From: Campanula takesimana | Taxonomy: Eukaryota; Streptophyta; Magnoliopsida; Asterales; Campanulaceae | NCBI GenBank assembly: GCA_026119855.1 | Contig: JAOWBW010000867.1 | Coordinates: forward strand, 310,001 to 374,000 | Length of the DNA stretch: 64,000 nucleotides | Direction of reading: 5' to 3' | Shown here: positions 12,269 to 23,798 of the stretch, one piece after another | Position numbering within the stretch: the first letter of the stretch is position 1 | Layout: the number at the start of each line of letters is the position of its first letter | The notes under the pieces: generated by a model | Told to the model about the DNA's origin: nothing | The model's input: only the letters and a program-made list of their open reading frames with translations | Databases searched by the model: none | Made by a program: the position numbers and the translations under genes

Positions 12269-13017
12269 ATCATACTCGGTAGAGAAAACATCGGGAATTC
12301 CCGAACTACCCGAACACTATCAAAACTAGGGGATTCTTTCCTAGTATCAAGAACACTCGCCAAATACCCCTCACAGCCACTATGCAATAATTTTCTCGCT
12401 TTCATAAAAGAAATTAAGCGAACCTTTCTACTCAGAGGACTAGCCTCAAACACAAACTTAGGCACATCGGGAATAGAAAAAGTAACAGTTTTCTTACGGC
12501 AATCCACAGAAGCATGAAACTTGCTCAACCAATCCATACCCAAAATGACATCAAAGTCTTGGATAGGAAGAACTACCAAATCCGCACAAAGGACACGACC
12601 ACAAATGACCACATCACAAGCACGAAAGACTCGATCAGAAATCAAGCATTCTCCTATAGGGGTCGACACCTCTAGCACGTACGGTAAAGACTCGAATGCA
12701 GCATTTAACATGGAAGCAAATTTCACAGAAATGTATGAATGAGATGATCCTGGATCTACTAACGCTCGTGCGCTCACATTAGACACAGAAACAATACCTC
12801 CAATAACGGATGGATCATCGGTAGCTTGTTGTTGATTCATTGCAAACACTTTCCCTTGGACCTTGGGCTTCCCGGCGGCATCCCTTTTCTGACCCTGATT
12901 AATACCAACTCCTGACCCAGATGCTTGACCTCGGTACCTCGTGCACTCTCTCGCAAAGTGCCCCATTTCACCACAATTGGTACACTTGCCTTGCTTTTTC
13001 CAACCTATCCTCCGCAT
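12235..13017 (-). pseudogene. Tekay zinc knuckle and aspartic protease
   Basis: CTNCGEMGHFAREC is a canonical CCHC nucleic-acid-binding knuckle. About 60 residues on, ALVDPGSSHSYIS occupies the protease active site, where families have D-S/T-G-S/A: the middle residue is Pro here, which should kill activity. The flap side VILGMDWLSKFHASVDC is kept. A frame change near 12240-12270 separates it from the RT. Confidence 0.85.
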
Positions 13018-13020
13018 GGC

Positions 13021-13889
13021 CTACCTTTTGACAAAAGGTATAAGGCTTCCTAATTTGGCTCCCTTGGTTCCCGGAAGTGGTACCCGGGTTCCTTGGGGCC
13101 AGTTGCCCTCGGAACTGAGATTGTCCCCCAAAGTTATCTCGATTATCAATCCTTGGTTGTGACTTGCTCTGTGCTCCTTGCTTACTCGGTTGGCCACCTC
13201 GGTCTTCCGCTTATGTTCCCCAATATCTTGCTCTATCAAATAGGCTCGGTCCACCGCATCTTGAAAGTCACAATCCGTTGAGCAATCAGTTGAGTACGGA
13301 TGGAGGTCTTCAATCCCCGAATAAATCTCATAGCCTTTTGTTCCTCGGTCCTCACCAAATAGTCGCAATACCGGGCTAATTCTATGAACTTCGCCGAGTA
13401 TTGTGCTATAGACAACACACCTTGCTCTAGGTTGAGTAGCTCGATCTCCTTTCGGTTTTGATCAACAACCGGAATGAAATGCTCCTTGAATTTGCGCACA
13501 AACAACTCCCACGCATACACCGTGTGAGTATCGTCCCAAGTAGCTTTAACACCCTTCCACCAATGCTCGGCGGCACCCACAAGCTTGTAAGCCGCGAACC
13601 GGACCTTGTCCTCATCCGTGCACCCAAACACATCATAAATCTTTTCCATAGACTCAATCCACAACTCAGCTTTCCTTACATCGGGTTCCCCATTGAATTC
13701 AACCGGTTTCAACTTCAGAAATTGCTCCAATCCATAACGGGGTGGTGCTTGCTCTACCCTCGGACCTTGATCATGTATGGCCTTCATGGCCGCCTCGAAC
13801 ATGCCTTGAAACATGGCACGGGCTTCTTCCCTTGTGTCATTCTGATTCTGTGTCCCACTAGTACCTCCTCGGTTTCTTCTTCCAGACAT
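13021..13889 (-). pseudogene. gag: Tekay gag
   Basis: Starts MSGRRNRGG at 13889, then FQGMFEAAMKAI, a capsid region with PVEFNGEPDVRKAELWIESM, AAEHWWKG and FKEHFIP...QGVLSIAQYSAKFIEL, typical of retrotransposon gag. A frameshift near 13240-13280 moves the reading to the next frame, which carries DAVDRAYLIEQDI and continues to a stop at 13021. The zinc knuckle lies just downstream in another frame. Confidence 0.85.
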
Positions 13890-13997
13890 TGCGAGTAATT
13901 ACCTGCATAAGACATCAACCGTTAATCACTCCGCACACTACTACCCACCTAGGTCATACTAATCCACCTAGACTTATACATAGAGCTAAAGCCATAG

Positions 13998-14009
13998 CTC
14001 TGATACCAA
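13998..14009 (-). promoter_or_regulatory. Primer-binding site of Tekay (tRNA-iMet)
   Basis: TGGTATCAGAGC on the minus strand next to the 5' LTR end. This is the standard match to the 3' end of plant initiator Met tRNA. Confidence 0.9.
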
Positions 14010-14010
14010 C

Positions 14011-16129
14011 TGTCGCGACCCCGGACCCCGCGGGCCCGAGACCGCGAGCTGGACGTCGACTCTATAACCAAAACTGAGAAATACTGAAGTTAAAATTTTC
14101 ATTTGATACCAAAAGGGTAATGATCCAATGTTTACAATTCCAAGTTTGAAAATAACCAATTACAACTAACATAAACTTCCACAAGTTTATGCCCAACAAA
14201 AGATAAATATACAAATCCTAATGACGTCAATGTTTGGTACAAATATCCCCAAAATGGTTACACATTTACATAATGTAAACCAACCTATAACAACCTTCCC
14301 CAAAAGAACGGATCCACACTCGACGTCCTCTTTCTCGTGATCAGCGAGACTAATCCTTAGCACCTGGGGGGGGGGGGGTTAAGGAAAAACAAAGATAAAA
14401 GAAAAGGGGGTGAGATAAATCTCAATAAGTTACTAATGCAACTACATGACATGCTATGATGCAATATACAATAAGCAATAATAAATATCACATAGCACAT
14501 AGCATTTATCACATAACAGATAGCAGCGGAAATAAACACATAACAAAGGATATAGCCAAGGTTTTCCAAACCGGAACATCCAAATAAAGGATCGCTGCGC
14601 AGCTTCAATAATCAACAAATCATCATCTTCATAATAGCATGAAAGCCGAAGAGAGAACCCGATACCGGAACCAATAACCATAAAAGTGTCACAAAGGACA
14701 AGGACCATGACACAAAGTCATGCCCGTTAGCCAGATACATTCACAAAGGAACGCTGACTTATCCTTTCCAAGGCCAATCTGGAGAAGGGGTAAAGAAGGG
14801 GGCAAAACAATGGTCAACATTATAATGGACTTGGCTTTGCCATTATAATCTTTCCCATCGCCCAAACACACACAAAATACCAGCTGGACTTTCACGTAAA
14901 GGCTAAGTAATAAATACTAGCGCGATAAACAACAAAGGATTCCAAAGTAGGGAATCATGCCAATTAATCACCAAGAAGATGAAATGAACAAACAATGCAC
15001 AATAAAGGTGCTTCAAAGTCCCAATTAACCATTTATGAATATCAAACACAGACTTGATCACAAAGGACCCAATTCCATCACTAAAGTGTACTACAATGTT
15101 TACTAAGGTCAACTAGAATGACACCCAAGACTTAGACCAAAACGCATCCTTCATTCACATAATTTTAACAAATGTAAATTTTCAGGGGTTCTGTGCGGCC
15201 GCCCAAAGTGGGATGTGCGGTCGCCCAAAAAGCCTCAAAACAAGAACAAAAGCTTTCAGAAAGATGCGCGGTCGCCCAGGAGATTTTGTGCGGCCGCCCA
15301 CTATTCTGAATTTCCAGAAATCGGGAAGAACAACATTGGTTCTTCCATTTTCAAACCCAAAACACATTCAACCCAAAATCCAACCTTCCAACTCACATAC
15401 TAATGTGCCAAAACAACTAATAAGTCTAAAAAGACTCATATAACAACATTTAACAACCAAAATCAAGAATCAAACCAACATTCAAGATTTCACCATTTTG
15501 ATCAAAACTCCAAATAAATTCCCAATAAATTCAAACCCAACCAAACTTCAACTACAACACATCAAACATTATCTAAGCATGATATGAACATTTTAGCATT
15601 AAAATGGGGGAAAAGTAACTTACTTGAATTTTCTCAAAGTTGATGGATTTCAAATCTTTTTGATTCTATGCGATCCTATCGACGATCTAAACAATGTTCA
15701 CGTTTTAAGAAATGAATAATAATGAGAGGAAGGAGTAAATTAAGAGAGAAGGAAAGATGAAGAAAACTTACCCTTTTCTACTTGGAGAGAGAGAGAGAGA
15801 GATGCTGAGAAGGGAGGGAGTAGGGTGAGGGAGATGGAGTGTAAGAGGGAGAAGGAGGTGTAGGGAGGTGAGGGGAGTAATTTAAAACTTACACAAAGAC
15901 CCCCTCCTCTAATACTACCCAACTCAAAACTTCCCACTAACAACTAAGACCCAATATTCTACACTAGCACAAATGACCCAATAAAATGCTAGGCATAAAT
16001 TATTATAACACATAAAATGCACACATAATTATTTAAATAAATAATAATCTAAATAAATAAATAAGCAAATAATCAAATAAAAATCATTTAATTACTAATA
16101 AAATAGAGCCTATATTTCGGGTCGTGACA
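14011..16129 (-). repeat. 5' LTR of Tekay element
   Basis: About 2.12 kb, followed on the minus strand by a one- to two-base gap and the primer site. Differs from the 3' LTR by scattered substitutions and small indels, including a longer G run near 14365. Transcription of the element should begin here; no convincing TATA box was found by eye. Confidence 0.93.
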
Positions 16130-16134
16130 GATAA

Positions 16135-16430
16135 TCCGAGGGATGACATGTAGAAGGTCATCAGAGGGAATATCATGAGGTGCAGTGAGTAAAGAAGAGA
16201 ATAAATTAACCGCCTCATTTTGAATGTCATCCTTTGAAGTAACCCAATCCCCATTTGTATTTCGAATACGATGGATATGTAATTTATGTCTCTTTTTCTT
16301 CACACACGCATGAAAATAAGAAGTGTTACGATCCCCATCCTTAATCCATGAAATATTTGCCCTTTGTTTCCAAAAATCATCTTCAATTTTTAATTGATAT
16401 GTAAGGTTTTCTTGGTCCAAGTGAAGATCC
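16135..16430 (-). pseudogene. LINE-1, region before the RT domain (continuation across Tekay)
   Basis: Reads LTYQLKIEDDFWKQRANISW, DGDRNTSYFHACVKKKRHK and VNLFSSLLTAPHDIPSDDL, the linker preceding the RT in plant LINE ORF2. It is in the same strand and order as 5924-7305 once Tekay and one GATAA are taken out. Upstream of about 16430 the sequence switches to X1 LTR, so the element is 5' truncated here. Confidence 0.85.
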
Positions 16431-16904
16431 GCTCTATTTACTTATAAGATCTCCATTAGAAATTCAACACTAACCATCTTGGTAGAGGACGCAGATCATT
16501 TCCCGATCGAACCTCTCCAAATAGCGCGTATTTACTTATTGTCATTTACTTTCAACTTTATAACTTATCTCACTATTAGCTTGTTTGATCATTGTAGATT
16601 GATTGGATTGAATTGTGTTGTGTTTTTTGATCATTTTCCTTAGTTTCATCTTTCACTCACTTTGAGCCAAAATACTTAGAGTGTGTGTGCTCCCCCTTTA
16701 TCATACCTTGCGCTTATTTACATAACTATATTCCGCTGTGCATTTCATTCACTCACTCACTTAGGCGCATTTCATAACGCTTATTTGATAAAGTGCGCAT
16801 TTGCAATTGAGTTTTTCAAAGGTACAAAAAGAATTTTAAAATAGCTATTCACCCCCCCCCCCTCTAGCTATTTTTAATACCCTTGTTGCCCTTTGGGACC
16901 AACA
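16431..16904 (+). mobile_element. Right piece of X1, Sirevirus-type LTR (R-U5 end)
   Basis: ACTAACCATCTTGGTAGAGG and the following bases align both with X2 (63810-63870) and with the S1 LTR in reverse. The end, a C run, CTCTAGC, TACCCTTG and GGGACCAACA, mirrors the end of the S1 LTRs. No initiator-Met primer site follows; the next base enters Tat-A integrase. It is thus a 3' LTR or solo LTR in plus orientation inside Tat-A pol. Confidence 0.78.
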
Positions 16905-17118
16905 ACACTCGTTCGTATTGGTCGCCATAGACTACTTCACCAAATGGATCGAAGCTCAATCCTACAAAGTCTTAAATGCCAAGAAAGTAGCTGAGTTCAT
17001 TAAGACCAACATCATATGCTGATATGGGGTACCTCATGAGATGATATCCAACAATGGCATACACTTTGAGAAAGAATGTGACCAACTACTCGCAAAGTAC
17101 AAGATAGAGAGACATCAG
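16905..17118 (+). pseudogene. pol: Tat-A integrase core, first piece
   Basis: Reads FVLVAIDYFTKWIEAQSYK and KKVAEFIKTNIIC, then a TGA stop, then YGVPHEMISNNGIHFEKE. In gypsy integrases the second catalytic Asp sits in S/T-D-N-G; here it is Asn, so the triad is lost as well as the frame. The piece runs into the hAT element at 17119 and resumes at 20811. Tat lineage is inferred from KKVAEFIKTNI and the downstream GAVEAANK. Confidence 0.85.
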
Positions 17119-17548
17119 TAGAGCCGTCAATTCGGGACAACGGGACAGGACATGACAAAACTATGTTGTCCCGCCAACTATACGGGATGGGACAAATTTA
17201 TCGCGGGACGTGAATACCCCATCCCGTCCCATCCTACCTCGGGACGCGGGACAATTCGGGACAAAGACGGGATAGGTTGACGCGATCACCCGATCATAAA
17301 ATAACGATTTTGAAATAAATCCAACAAATACTAATACTAATACTTAGTCCTTACATAAGTATTATAACAATACTTAGTCCAACAATTCGGGATAAAGGTA
17401 GGCAGTTTGTTCAAAAGAAAAACAAAAAGGCAGCATGTTTGTTCAAAGAAAAAAAAAGCTTCATCAGCAAAGCAACAGCAACTTCAACAAGTCAGCAAAG
17501 CAACAGAAACTTCAGCAAGTCAGTCCGACACAAGTCAGCAACAGGCTG

Positions 17549-17808
17549 CTTGCATCGGACAAGACAAAGATTCCTCACATTCAGTTATCATAGTTTATGG
17601 CTAGATATTTGTATAGGTGCTCTCTTTATTTAGTAGTCACCCTTCCCTTTATTGTAGAGGACCTTACAGATTGTGTAAGGCCTCCTCTCCTAGTATTTAT
17701 TTTCAGGTGGTTAAGGCCGTCAAGTCCCCCACCTCGTTTGTAATTATTTTGTTTCATATTAATAAAATCTAGGGAGTACCGTCTCCTTTCGCCAAAAAAA
17801 AAAAAAAA
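17549..17808 (+). mobile_element. 5'-truncated LINE tail inside the hAT
   Basis: A 260-bp insert ends in A16 and is flanked by a perfect 15-bp duplication GTCAGCAACAGGCTG (17534-17548 and 17809-17823). Its 3' sequence (AATAAAATCTAGGGAGTACC, CGCC, A run) matches LINE-1 and LINE-2 tails. It lies between the transposase stop and the hAT end, so it does not cut coding sequence. Confidence 0.92.
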
Positions 17809-17973
17809 GTCAGCAACAGGCTGTATCAATACCATCTTCTGCATGAACAATAACAGGGAAATAAATGCTTGTATCAATACCATAAACTAGTTACTTACAT
17901 ACTTGTATCAATACCATGATCCAAACCAATATAGAAATTGCCATTAAGGAAAAGTGAAAGAAAACAAACCCTA

Positions 17974-20210
17974 TCAATCATCAATAACTTGGACATTGGA
18001 TCCTTCACTTGATAAAGAAGTTTTAATGATCTCATTTGCTTCATCATCGGTCTCACAAGCATCTACATTTAAATAAAAAAACAAATGTTAATATAAAAAG
18101 TAACAATAATTCAATATATTAAAACGAGTTTAAAACTATAGTTACCATAGCCATGTAACCAATTCCTAGCACAAATAAAAGATTGCACTTTCTTAGGAAG
18201 TATACAACTTCTATACTTGGTCAGCACAGGAGCAGCAATAGAAAATGATGACTCCGAAGCAATGGTGGTAATGGGAATAGCTAAAACATCACATGCCAAA
18301 CGAGCAAAAATTGGGTATCGGTTTTTTTGAGATTTCCAATATTCCAAGACATCCAACTCTTCATAAAATGCAAATTCAAGTTTTGGCTCCTCCAAATAGA
18401 GATCCAATTGAGATTTCCAGCACTGAATACAATTTTACTCTCATATTCCATACATTCCTAACATGAAACAAAACATATATCAAACACAATATAAATCAAG
18501 TTAAAAAACAAAACAAAAAGAAAGTATAAATAAATAATTAAATAAATAAATAAATACTTACATCAAATATCCGTTTGCCTTTGTTAAATATTCCTTTCTT
18601 TTCTGTTGATGAAAATGTGACAAGAGAAGAAGGTGCTTGTGAAGAGCCAGTCATGTAATCACAATTCATGTGATCTTTAGAATATTCCTCAAAAAGCTTG
18701 TATAACTGTCTTTTTACAAGTAAGATCTTCGCTTCCGTTTCGACTTTATGATTGTCAACCATAGAATAAAAATAATCCAACATCCCAAGCTTCATTCGTG
18801 GATCAAGAATAGCCCCAAATGCAAGCACTACACTATACTCAGCCCAATATTTGTCAAATTCTCTTTCATCCTTTTACACATATCACTTATCACTTTATCT
18901 TCATTACACAAGTTTTTTTTTTCAACAAAAATTCAATTTTCCAAACTTGCATAAAATATAAGTTGGATGTAGGAAAAGAAGAGCCCGAGATAAAGTTGGT
19001 AGTGTCATAAAAGGGTTCAAGGAAGTCACATATTTTCTCTCCCCTTTGCCACTCATCATTTGAAGAACAATATTTATAGTTCTTGTCATTCAAATGAAGA
19101 AGAGAAAAAGCCTTCTTATACTTGATGGCTCTAGCTAACATCATATATGTCGAATTCCAACGAGTAGACACATCCAATCGCAAACCAATACTCGTGTCAA
19201 TACCACCAACTTGTGTTACACACTCTTCAAATTTTTTTAACCCTACTCTCATAACCTATAGCAAACTTAACAGATTCTCTAATCTTATGCAAAGCACCAC
19301 TAACAACTTTCAAACCTTCTTGAACAATCAAATTCAAAATGTGAGCGGAACAACGAATATGAAAAAATTCACCATCGCACAATAAACCATCATTCTGATA
19401 ACAAAGCTTCTCTTTCAATATTTCTTGCATGTTGTCATTACTAGAGGCATTATCCAATGTCAAAGAAAAGACTTTCTTCTCAATCCCCCAATCTTTCAAA
19501 AACTCAAACAATTTAGCAGCCAATTCAACTCCAGAATGTGGAGGAGGCATATGATCAAAATTGAGTATCTTACTATTCAATTTCCATTCAACATCAACAA
19601 AATGAGCAGTCAAAGAAATGTAATCTTCACTAGTACATGCTGTCCACAAATCAAAAGTTAAGCAAATTCTATTAGAAGCATTTGCCAAAACTTGCTTAAG
19701 ATTATATTTCTCCCTCAAAAAGATCTTATCAATGTCCGAAACAAGAGTATTTCTAGAAATGCAAGAAAACTCGGGATTCAAATACTTCACAAACCTTCTA
19801 AACCCTTTATATTCAACAAGAGAAACTGGAAGGTCATGTTTAATTACCGCACTAGCTAATAAGTCACGTGCAATCTTTTGGTCAAGTTTTTTATGGACTA
19901 CTTTCCCCTCATTATCGATAATCATTTGTCCTACGTCATGAAACTTTAACATGGGACATTTTGGTTTATGACGCTTCATCCCTGAAGTCCCATTTTTTTC
20001 ACCAGCCAAAAATGGTTTTTTACACCCTTTACATTCACCTCTTAGAACCCCATCTGGATGATCAGTTATTTTGTTGAAAAAAATCCATATTTCAGAATAT
20101 GTGTTGCCCTTTTTGCTTGACTCAGCCTTGCCCTTAGTATTTTGTGTTATGTCTATCATATTGTCATCCACATCCACTGTTGTACTCGGTTTAACAGAAT
20201 TAGATTCCAT
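17974..20210 (-). pseudogene. hAT transposase, intron-containing, three frameshifts
   Basis: Starts MESNSVKPSTTVDVDD at 20210. A BED-type zinc finger (CKGCKKPF...HKPKC) near residues 60-85 is followed by the RNase-H-like catalytic fold (LTFDLWTACTSEDYISLTAHF; LTLDNASSNDN; HIRCSAHILNLIVQEGL). The hATC dimerisation domain (YPIFARLACDVLAIPITTIASE) lies at 18140-18400. Canonical introns are readable: GTAAGT donor near 18555 with TTGTATTCAG acceptor near 18425, and a GTAACT donor near 18143 with AAATGTAG acceptor near 18066. The last exon ends at 17974. Frameshifts near 19240 and 18910 fall in A/T homopolymers, and a third lies near 18860; sequencing error cannot be excluded for the first two. Confidence 0.88.
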
Positions 20211-20810
20211 AACTGTAATGAAAAACAAACACAATATCCCATAACTACAATGCATAGATAATTATTGACTGAGAAAACCACAGTTGTACTCCGTTTCAAC
20301 AACAAGATTTTTGGGGATAGCATAACACAGCCACATACAAAATGAGCAAACCACAGAAAGTGACTAACCAGTAACCAATTCTTTCATAATTAAGATTTAA
20401 GAGGTACATAGAAGAGAAGAGAAAAGGAGAGAATAGAAGAGGACCTGCTGAAGAAAAGGAGAGGGAGTGAGGCGGCGGATTGCGAACTGCGAAGTGGTTG
20501 GTAATCGCCGAAAGTGGTAGTGTTAAGTGGTAAGTGGTATCGCCTCATCGGCTATCGCCGTCTGTGTGGGAGAAGAGAGTGCGGCGTCGTCGTCGCCCGT
20601 CAGCTAGGGTTAGATGATTGTGAATTGAAACTGTGAATTGAACAGGGTGTGAAACTGAAGCAGTGATTAAGTGAATTTGTGATTTGGGCTTGGGCCGCTG
20701 GGTTTTTTAATTGGGCTTGGGCTCGCATTTTTTCGGGACAAGAATATGTTGTCCCGTCCCGTCCCATATATATAGCGGGACGGTCCCGAATTGACGGCTC
20801 TAGACATCAG

Positions 20811-21349
20811 TCATCACCGTACCGACCACAAACCAATGGAGCAGTCGAAGCTGCTAACAAAATCATAGAGACCATCATCAGAAAATGGCTAAGACTGGCC
20901 CAAAAATCTACCTTTTGCACTCTGGGGCTACCGTACCTCAATCCCTACTGCCACCGTTATGAACAATCAAATTGGAAGTACCGTCGCTAAGGTTTCTCCT
21001 AGAAAACCAAGTAAATGAAGACATATGGTTGAACAACTGTTACGAATAACTAGCCCTGCTAGATGAACGATGACTTCGAGCCGCCGAACATATCAAAGCA
21101 TATCAATGGAGAATGGCCCGAGCATTCAACAAGAAAGCCAAATCCTGAAACAACAAAGAAGGGGACCTTGTCCTACACGAACATCGTCCTGGACCATTCA
21201 ATCCCATGGGAAAATGGGGACCAAGATGGATAGGTCCTTACATAGTCAAGAAGATCTTCTCCGGAGGAGCGGTACAACTTGTAGACCTAGATGGAGATCA
21301 ACTGTCGAAGCCCGTCAACATGGACAAGCTGAAGAAGTACTACTCGTAG
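20811..21349 (+). pseudogene. pol: Tat-A integrase, second piece to the pol stop
   Basis: SPYRPQTNGAVEAANKIIE carries the third catalytic residue (Glu). After frame changes near 20950-21100, DLVLHEHRPGPFNPMGKWGP and IVKKIFSGGAVQLVDLDG give the C-terminal domain, ending at TAG 21347-21349. Directly downstream come a word pair (21471-21503), an RNA-like hairpin (21549-21606) and the antisense genes. Confidence 0.83.
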
Positions 21350-21470
21350 CTCCATCCCCTAATTCAAAATAAATCACGAGAAAAGAATCCCGCTAGATTG
21401 AAAACCTGAAAGGGCGGTCTAGGCAAAAACCAGGTGTGCATAAAAAAAGGAAGGAAGGAATAGGGGACTG

Positions 21471-21503
21471 TCTCGTACGAGACATCCTGTCTTATACGAG
21501 ACA
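21471..21503 (+). promoter_or_regulatory. Tat-A word pair 1 (CTCGTACGAG)
   Basis: CTCGTACGAG (21472-21481, a perfect palindrome) and CTTATACGAG (21491-21500), centres 19 bp apart, each followed by ACA. It lies 120 bp after the pol stop and about 290 bp past the end of the antisense gene aORF1. No TATA box is evident next to this copy. Confidence 0.55.
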
Positions 21504-21548
21504 AGTCATACAATCAGCAACAACAAACATTTTCTCTTTCTTAAACAA

Positions 21549-21606
21549 GAACTACGATGATATGAGTTCCTTATTTAATTGATGTAAAAGGAGAACGTAG
21601 GTAGCC
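21549..21606 (+). ncRNA. Two-stem RNA-like element, copy b (Tat-A, after pol)
   Basis: GAACTACG...CGTAGGTAGCC with inner stem TTCCTT/AAGGAG and a 15-base loop. Outer stem CTACG/CGTAG. Sense strand of Tat-A. Confidence 0.55.
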
Positions 21607-21789
21607 TTTTATTCCGGTCTATTCAATGAATAAAAATAAAAATCTTGTTCTTTTATTAATTGAATGCATTTCAAGAAAACAATAGGAAAATTCCCAACAT
21701 GAGCCACCAACTTGCAAAAGAGAAATAAATAAAACACTAAAAATAAAAATATTGGTCTATCTAAACAATCTCTCAATACTCCTAAAGAT

Positions 21790-23240
21790 CTATTTCTTCC
21801 TTGACTTAGTAGTAGGTGCTTGACCACGGTCCGTCTTGTCATTTCTCTTCCTCTTGTACCAAGGTATCTTCAAACCGGGAGGAACATCAAGTCTGTTGAA
21901 TGCTGAGGGAGTCAATCTCGTGAACACATGAGGCCTATCAAGAGCTTGTAATTTACCAGGAAGTCCATTTGCGCTCTTCTCGTAAAAACCACTATAAAGA
22001 AAGTCTTGGGTAGCTTCTACACTGACGTTAGAAGGATCCTCCTTAGCTTCCTTCTTCCTCAAACTCAAGCTAGGCTCGAATTGATCTCCCAATAAAGGAC
22101 GACGAATCTCATCAATACCCTCGACATCGAGACGGATTTCCTTAAGGAGCCAATCCAAATATTTATCCGATAGATAAATGCTTCCTCCATTATGATGGAG
22201 ATTGGTCCCCTGCCCCCAAGCACGAGCCAAACTCGCAGCAAACTCCGAGTCCATGAAAGATATGTCTCGAGCACGTCCCCTAGCACAAAAGTGTCCTGTC
22301 GCTGACCGAACTATCGCATCACCCGTTGAGCGAAATAAGAGGAGGAATCGCTCAAACACGGAAGAACGACCCATTCATATCCATCGGTACTAGCCACAAA
22401 CTTCTTCTCCTTCCAAAAGGGTGGACACCAAGCAACGTCACCCGTCTCTGCTTTCGCGAAAAGATGGGCCCACTCCTCAACACTAAGGTCTTTCACTAAT
22501 AATCTCTGCCTATGGAAAGTATAAGGAGAATACTCGGTCGGAGGGCTCAAAAATCTGAAATGCTCCCGAAGCTAGATGGTCAACAACAATGGACTTCCCC
22601 GAGTCATAGAACCGGTTCAGTGCAACTCATCAAGACCATGAAGGGTCTCCCTTAATATAAGAGGAACAATATTGAAAGCCCGTCCTCTAGCTTGCAAAAC
22701 AATGCCCACGAGCTCTGTGTCCGCCATGCCACACTTGCTCATGAAAAGCACGTTTCGAAATAAGCACAAAGCCAAGAGGCAACACTGAGAATCCACACCA
22801 TGAATGCGTGTCACACGACCCCTAAATATCCTTGGCAAAGCGGAGAGATCGACATAACGGTTATGGATATAACTTTTTGCCTCATGAAGGCCTATACTCA
22901 ATAAGTCCCTGAGAGACTCCGATGGTACCTTGTCCTGCTTAGGAACCGCAATCACACCGGTCAATGGCATATCCAAGATAGTCGCTAACTCCTCCACGGT
23001 GGGAACCATCTCATTAAGCGAAAAGTTAAAGAGGTGGGTCGAAGGATCCCAAAAGCGTGACACTCCCTTCAAGAGATTCCAATCCGGCTTTAGATTCTTC
23101 AAAGTGAAAAGGATCTTGAACCCAAACATCTCCACGAATCTCTCTTGATGAGACTTGTCAAAGGAACGAACAAACATCGCTAAGTCATCCTTATAGCGCT
23201 CCACCGATTCTGAGTCTAGAGAGAATTCATCAACAATCAT
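21790..23240 (-). pseudogene. aORF1: antisense gene of Tat-A, broken
   Basis: Transcribed opposite to pol, between pol and the 3' LTR. From MIVDEFSLDSESVERY at 23240 about 207 codons stay open and include SRFWDPSTHLFNFSLNEMVP and TVEELATILDMPLTG, the W...F...E-x-x-PT-x-E-E pattern seen in plant-mobile-domain-like proteins. A stop at 22617 and frame changes near 22560 and 22330 follow. The C-terminal 194-codon frame (MGRSSVFERF...) ends in a basic tail KRKRNDKTDRGQ...KSRKK at 21790. Antisense ORFs in this position are known for Tat-lineage elements (Retand, Grande and relatives). Function is unknown. Confidence 0.68.
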
Positions 23241-23358
23241 TGATGAAGGGACGGACTTGCTTGGGCCATTGAGAGCAAAAGGTTGAGAATTTAGCTCTAA
23301 AAGGAGAGTTCCCAGAACTGATTTGAAGCTGCATGGAGTTCTAGGACAGAGTAGAAGT

Positions 23359-23464
23359 CTTTATATATGAGTTCGGATACCAAATCCTCGAGGAAAAAGG
23401 AGAAACAGTACCATATTTTAAAGGATGGCTCATACGAGACATCGATATCTCGTACGAGGTATCC
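23359..23464 (-). promoter_or_regulatory. Likely promoter of aORF1: word pair 2 and TATA box
   Basis: On the minus strand the words CTCGTACGAG (23449-23458) and CTCATACGAG (23429-23438 on the plus strand), 20 bp apart, precede CATATATAAAG (23359-23369), a strong plant TATA box. The aORF1 start codon is about 120 bp further on. The spacing fits a normal promoter and short leader. Inferred from sequence only. Confidence 0.6.
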
Positions 23465-23798
23465 CCCCAGTTCAAGATAGCAACAATTCTGCTCAAGTTT
23501 AGGCCACCCAACATGTCAAAAACATGTCTCAAACACCTCAGAAACTCACCCAAACAGTTCATCATCACATACAAATGGCCTAACACGAATCCATCTCATA
23601 AAAAACCCACGGTTGACCAACCAGGCACGAGTCAAACCATAAACAGTCAAAAACAAAACTAAAATTGAAAAAATGTGTGTGCTAGAGTTAGGATATACTT
23701 GTTGCACAGGTACAAACCAAAGAAAAAAAAAATGTCTCCGCCTACACCGAGGCAATAACTACATCAACAAAAATGAAAGAGGGGACGGGGAATCCTAT

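Larger units (their letters stand above)
7306..16129 (-). mobile_element. Tekay-type chromovirus (Ty3/gypsy), complete with both LTRs
   Basis: 8.8 kb element on the minus strand, flanked by a perfect 5-bp duplication GATAA (7301-7305 and 16130-16134). Two LTRs of about 2.1 kb begin TGTCACGACCC (minus) and end GTCGCGACA. An initiator-Met primer site (TGGTATCAGAGC) and a polypurine tract (CTTTAAGGGGGAGTGAA) lie at the expected ends. Gag, zinc knuckle, protease, RT, RNase H, integrase and chromodomain follow in gypsy order, with several frameshifts. It sits inside the LINE-1 reverse transcriptase gene. Confidence 0.95.
17119..20802 (-). mobile_element. hAT DNA transposon, complete ends
   Basis: 3.7 kb element with perfect 20-bp terminal inverted repeats TAGAGCCGTCAATTCGGGAC (17119-17138 and 20783-20802) and a perfect 8-bp target duplication GACATCAG (17111-17118 and 20803-20810). 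Removing it restores continuity of the Tat-A integrase. GGGAC/GTCCC is repeated about ten times at the left end (17119-17285) and about six at the right (20725-20802), as expected of subterminal transposase-binding sites. It encodes a transposase on the minus strand. Confidence 0.95.
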
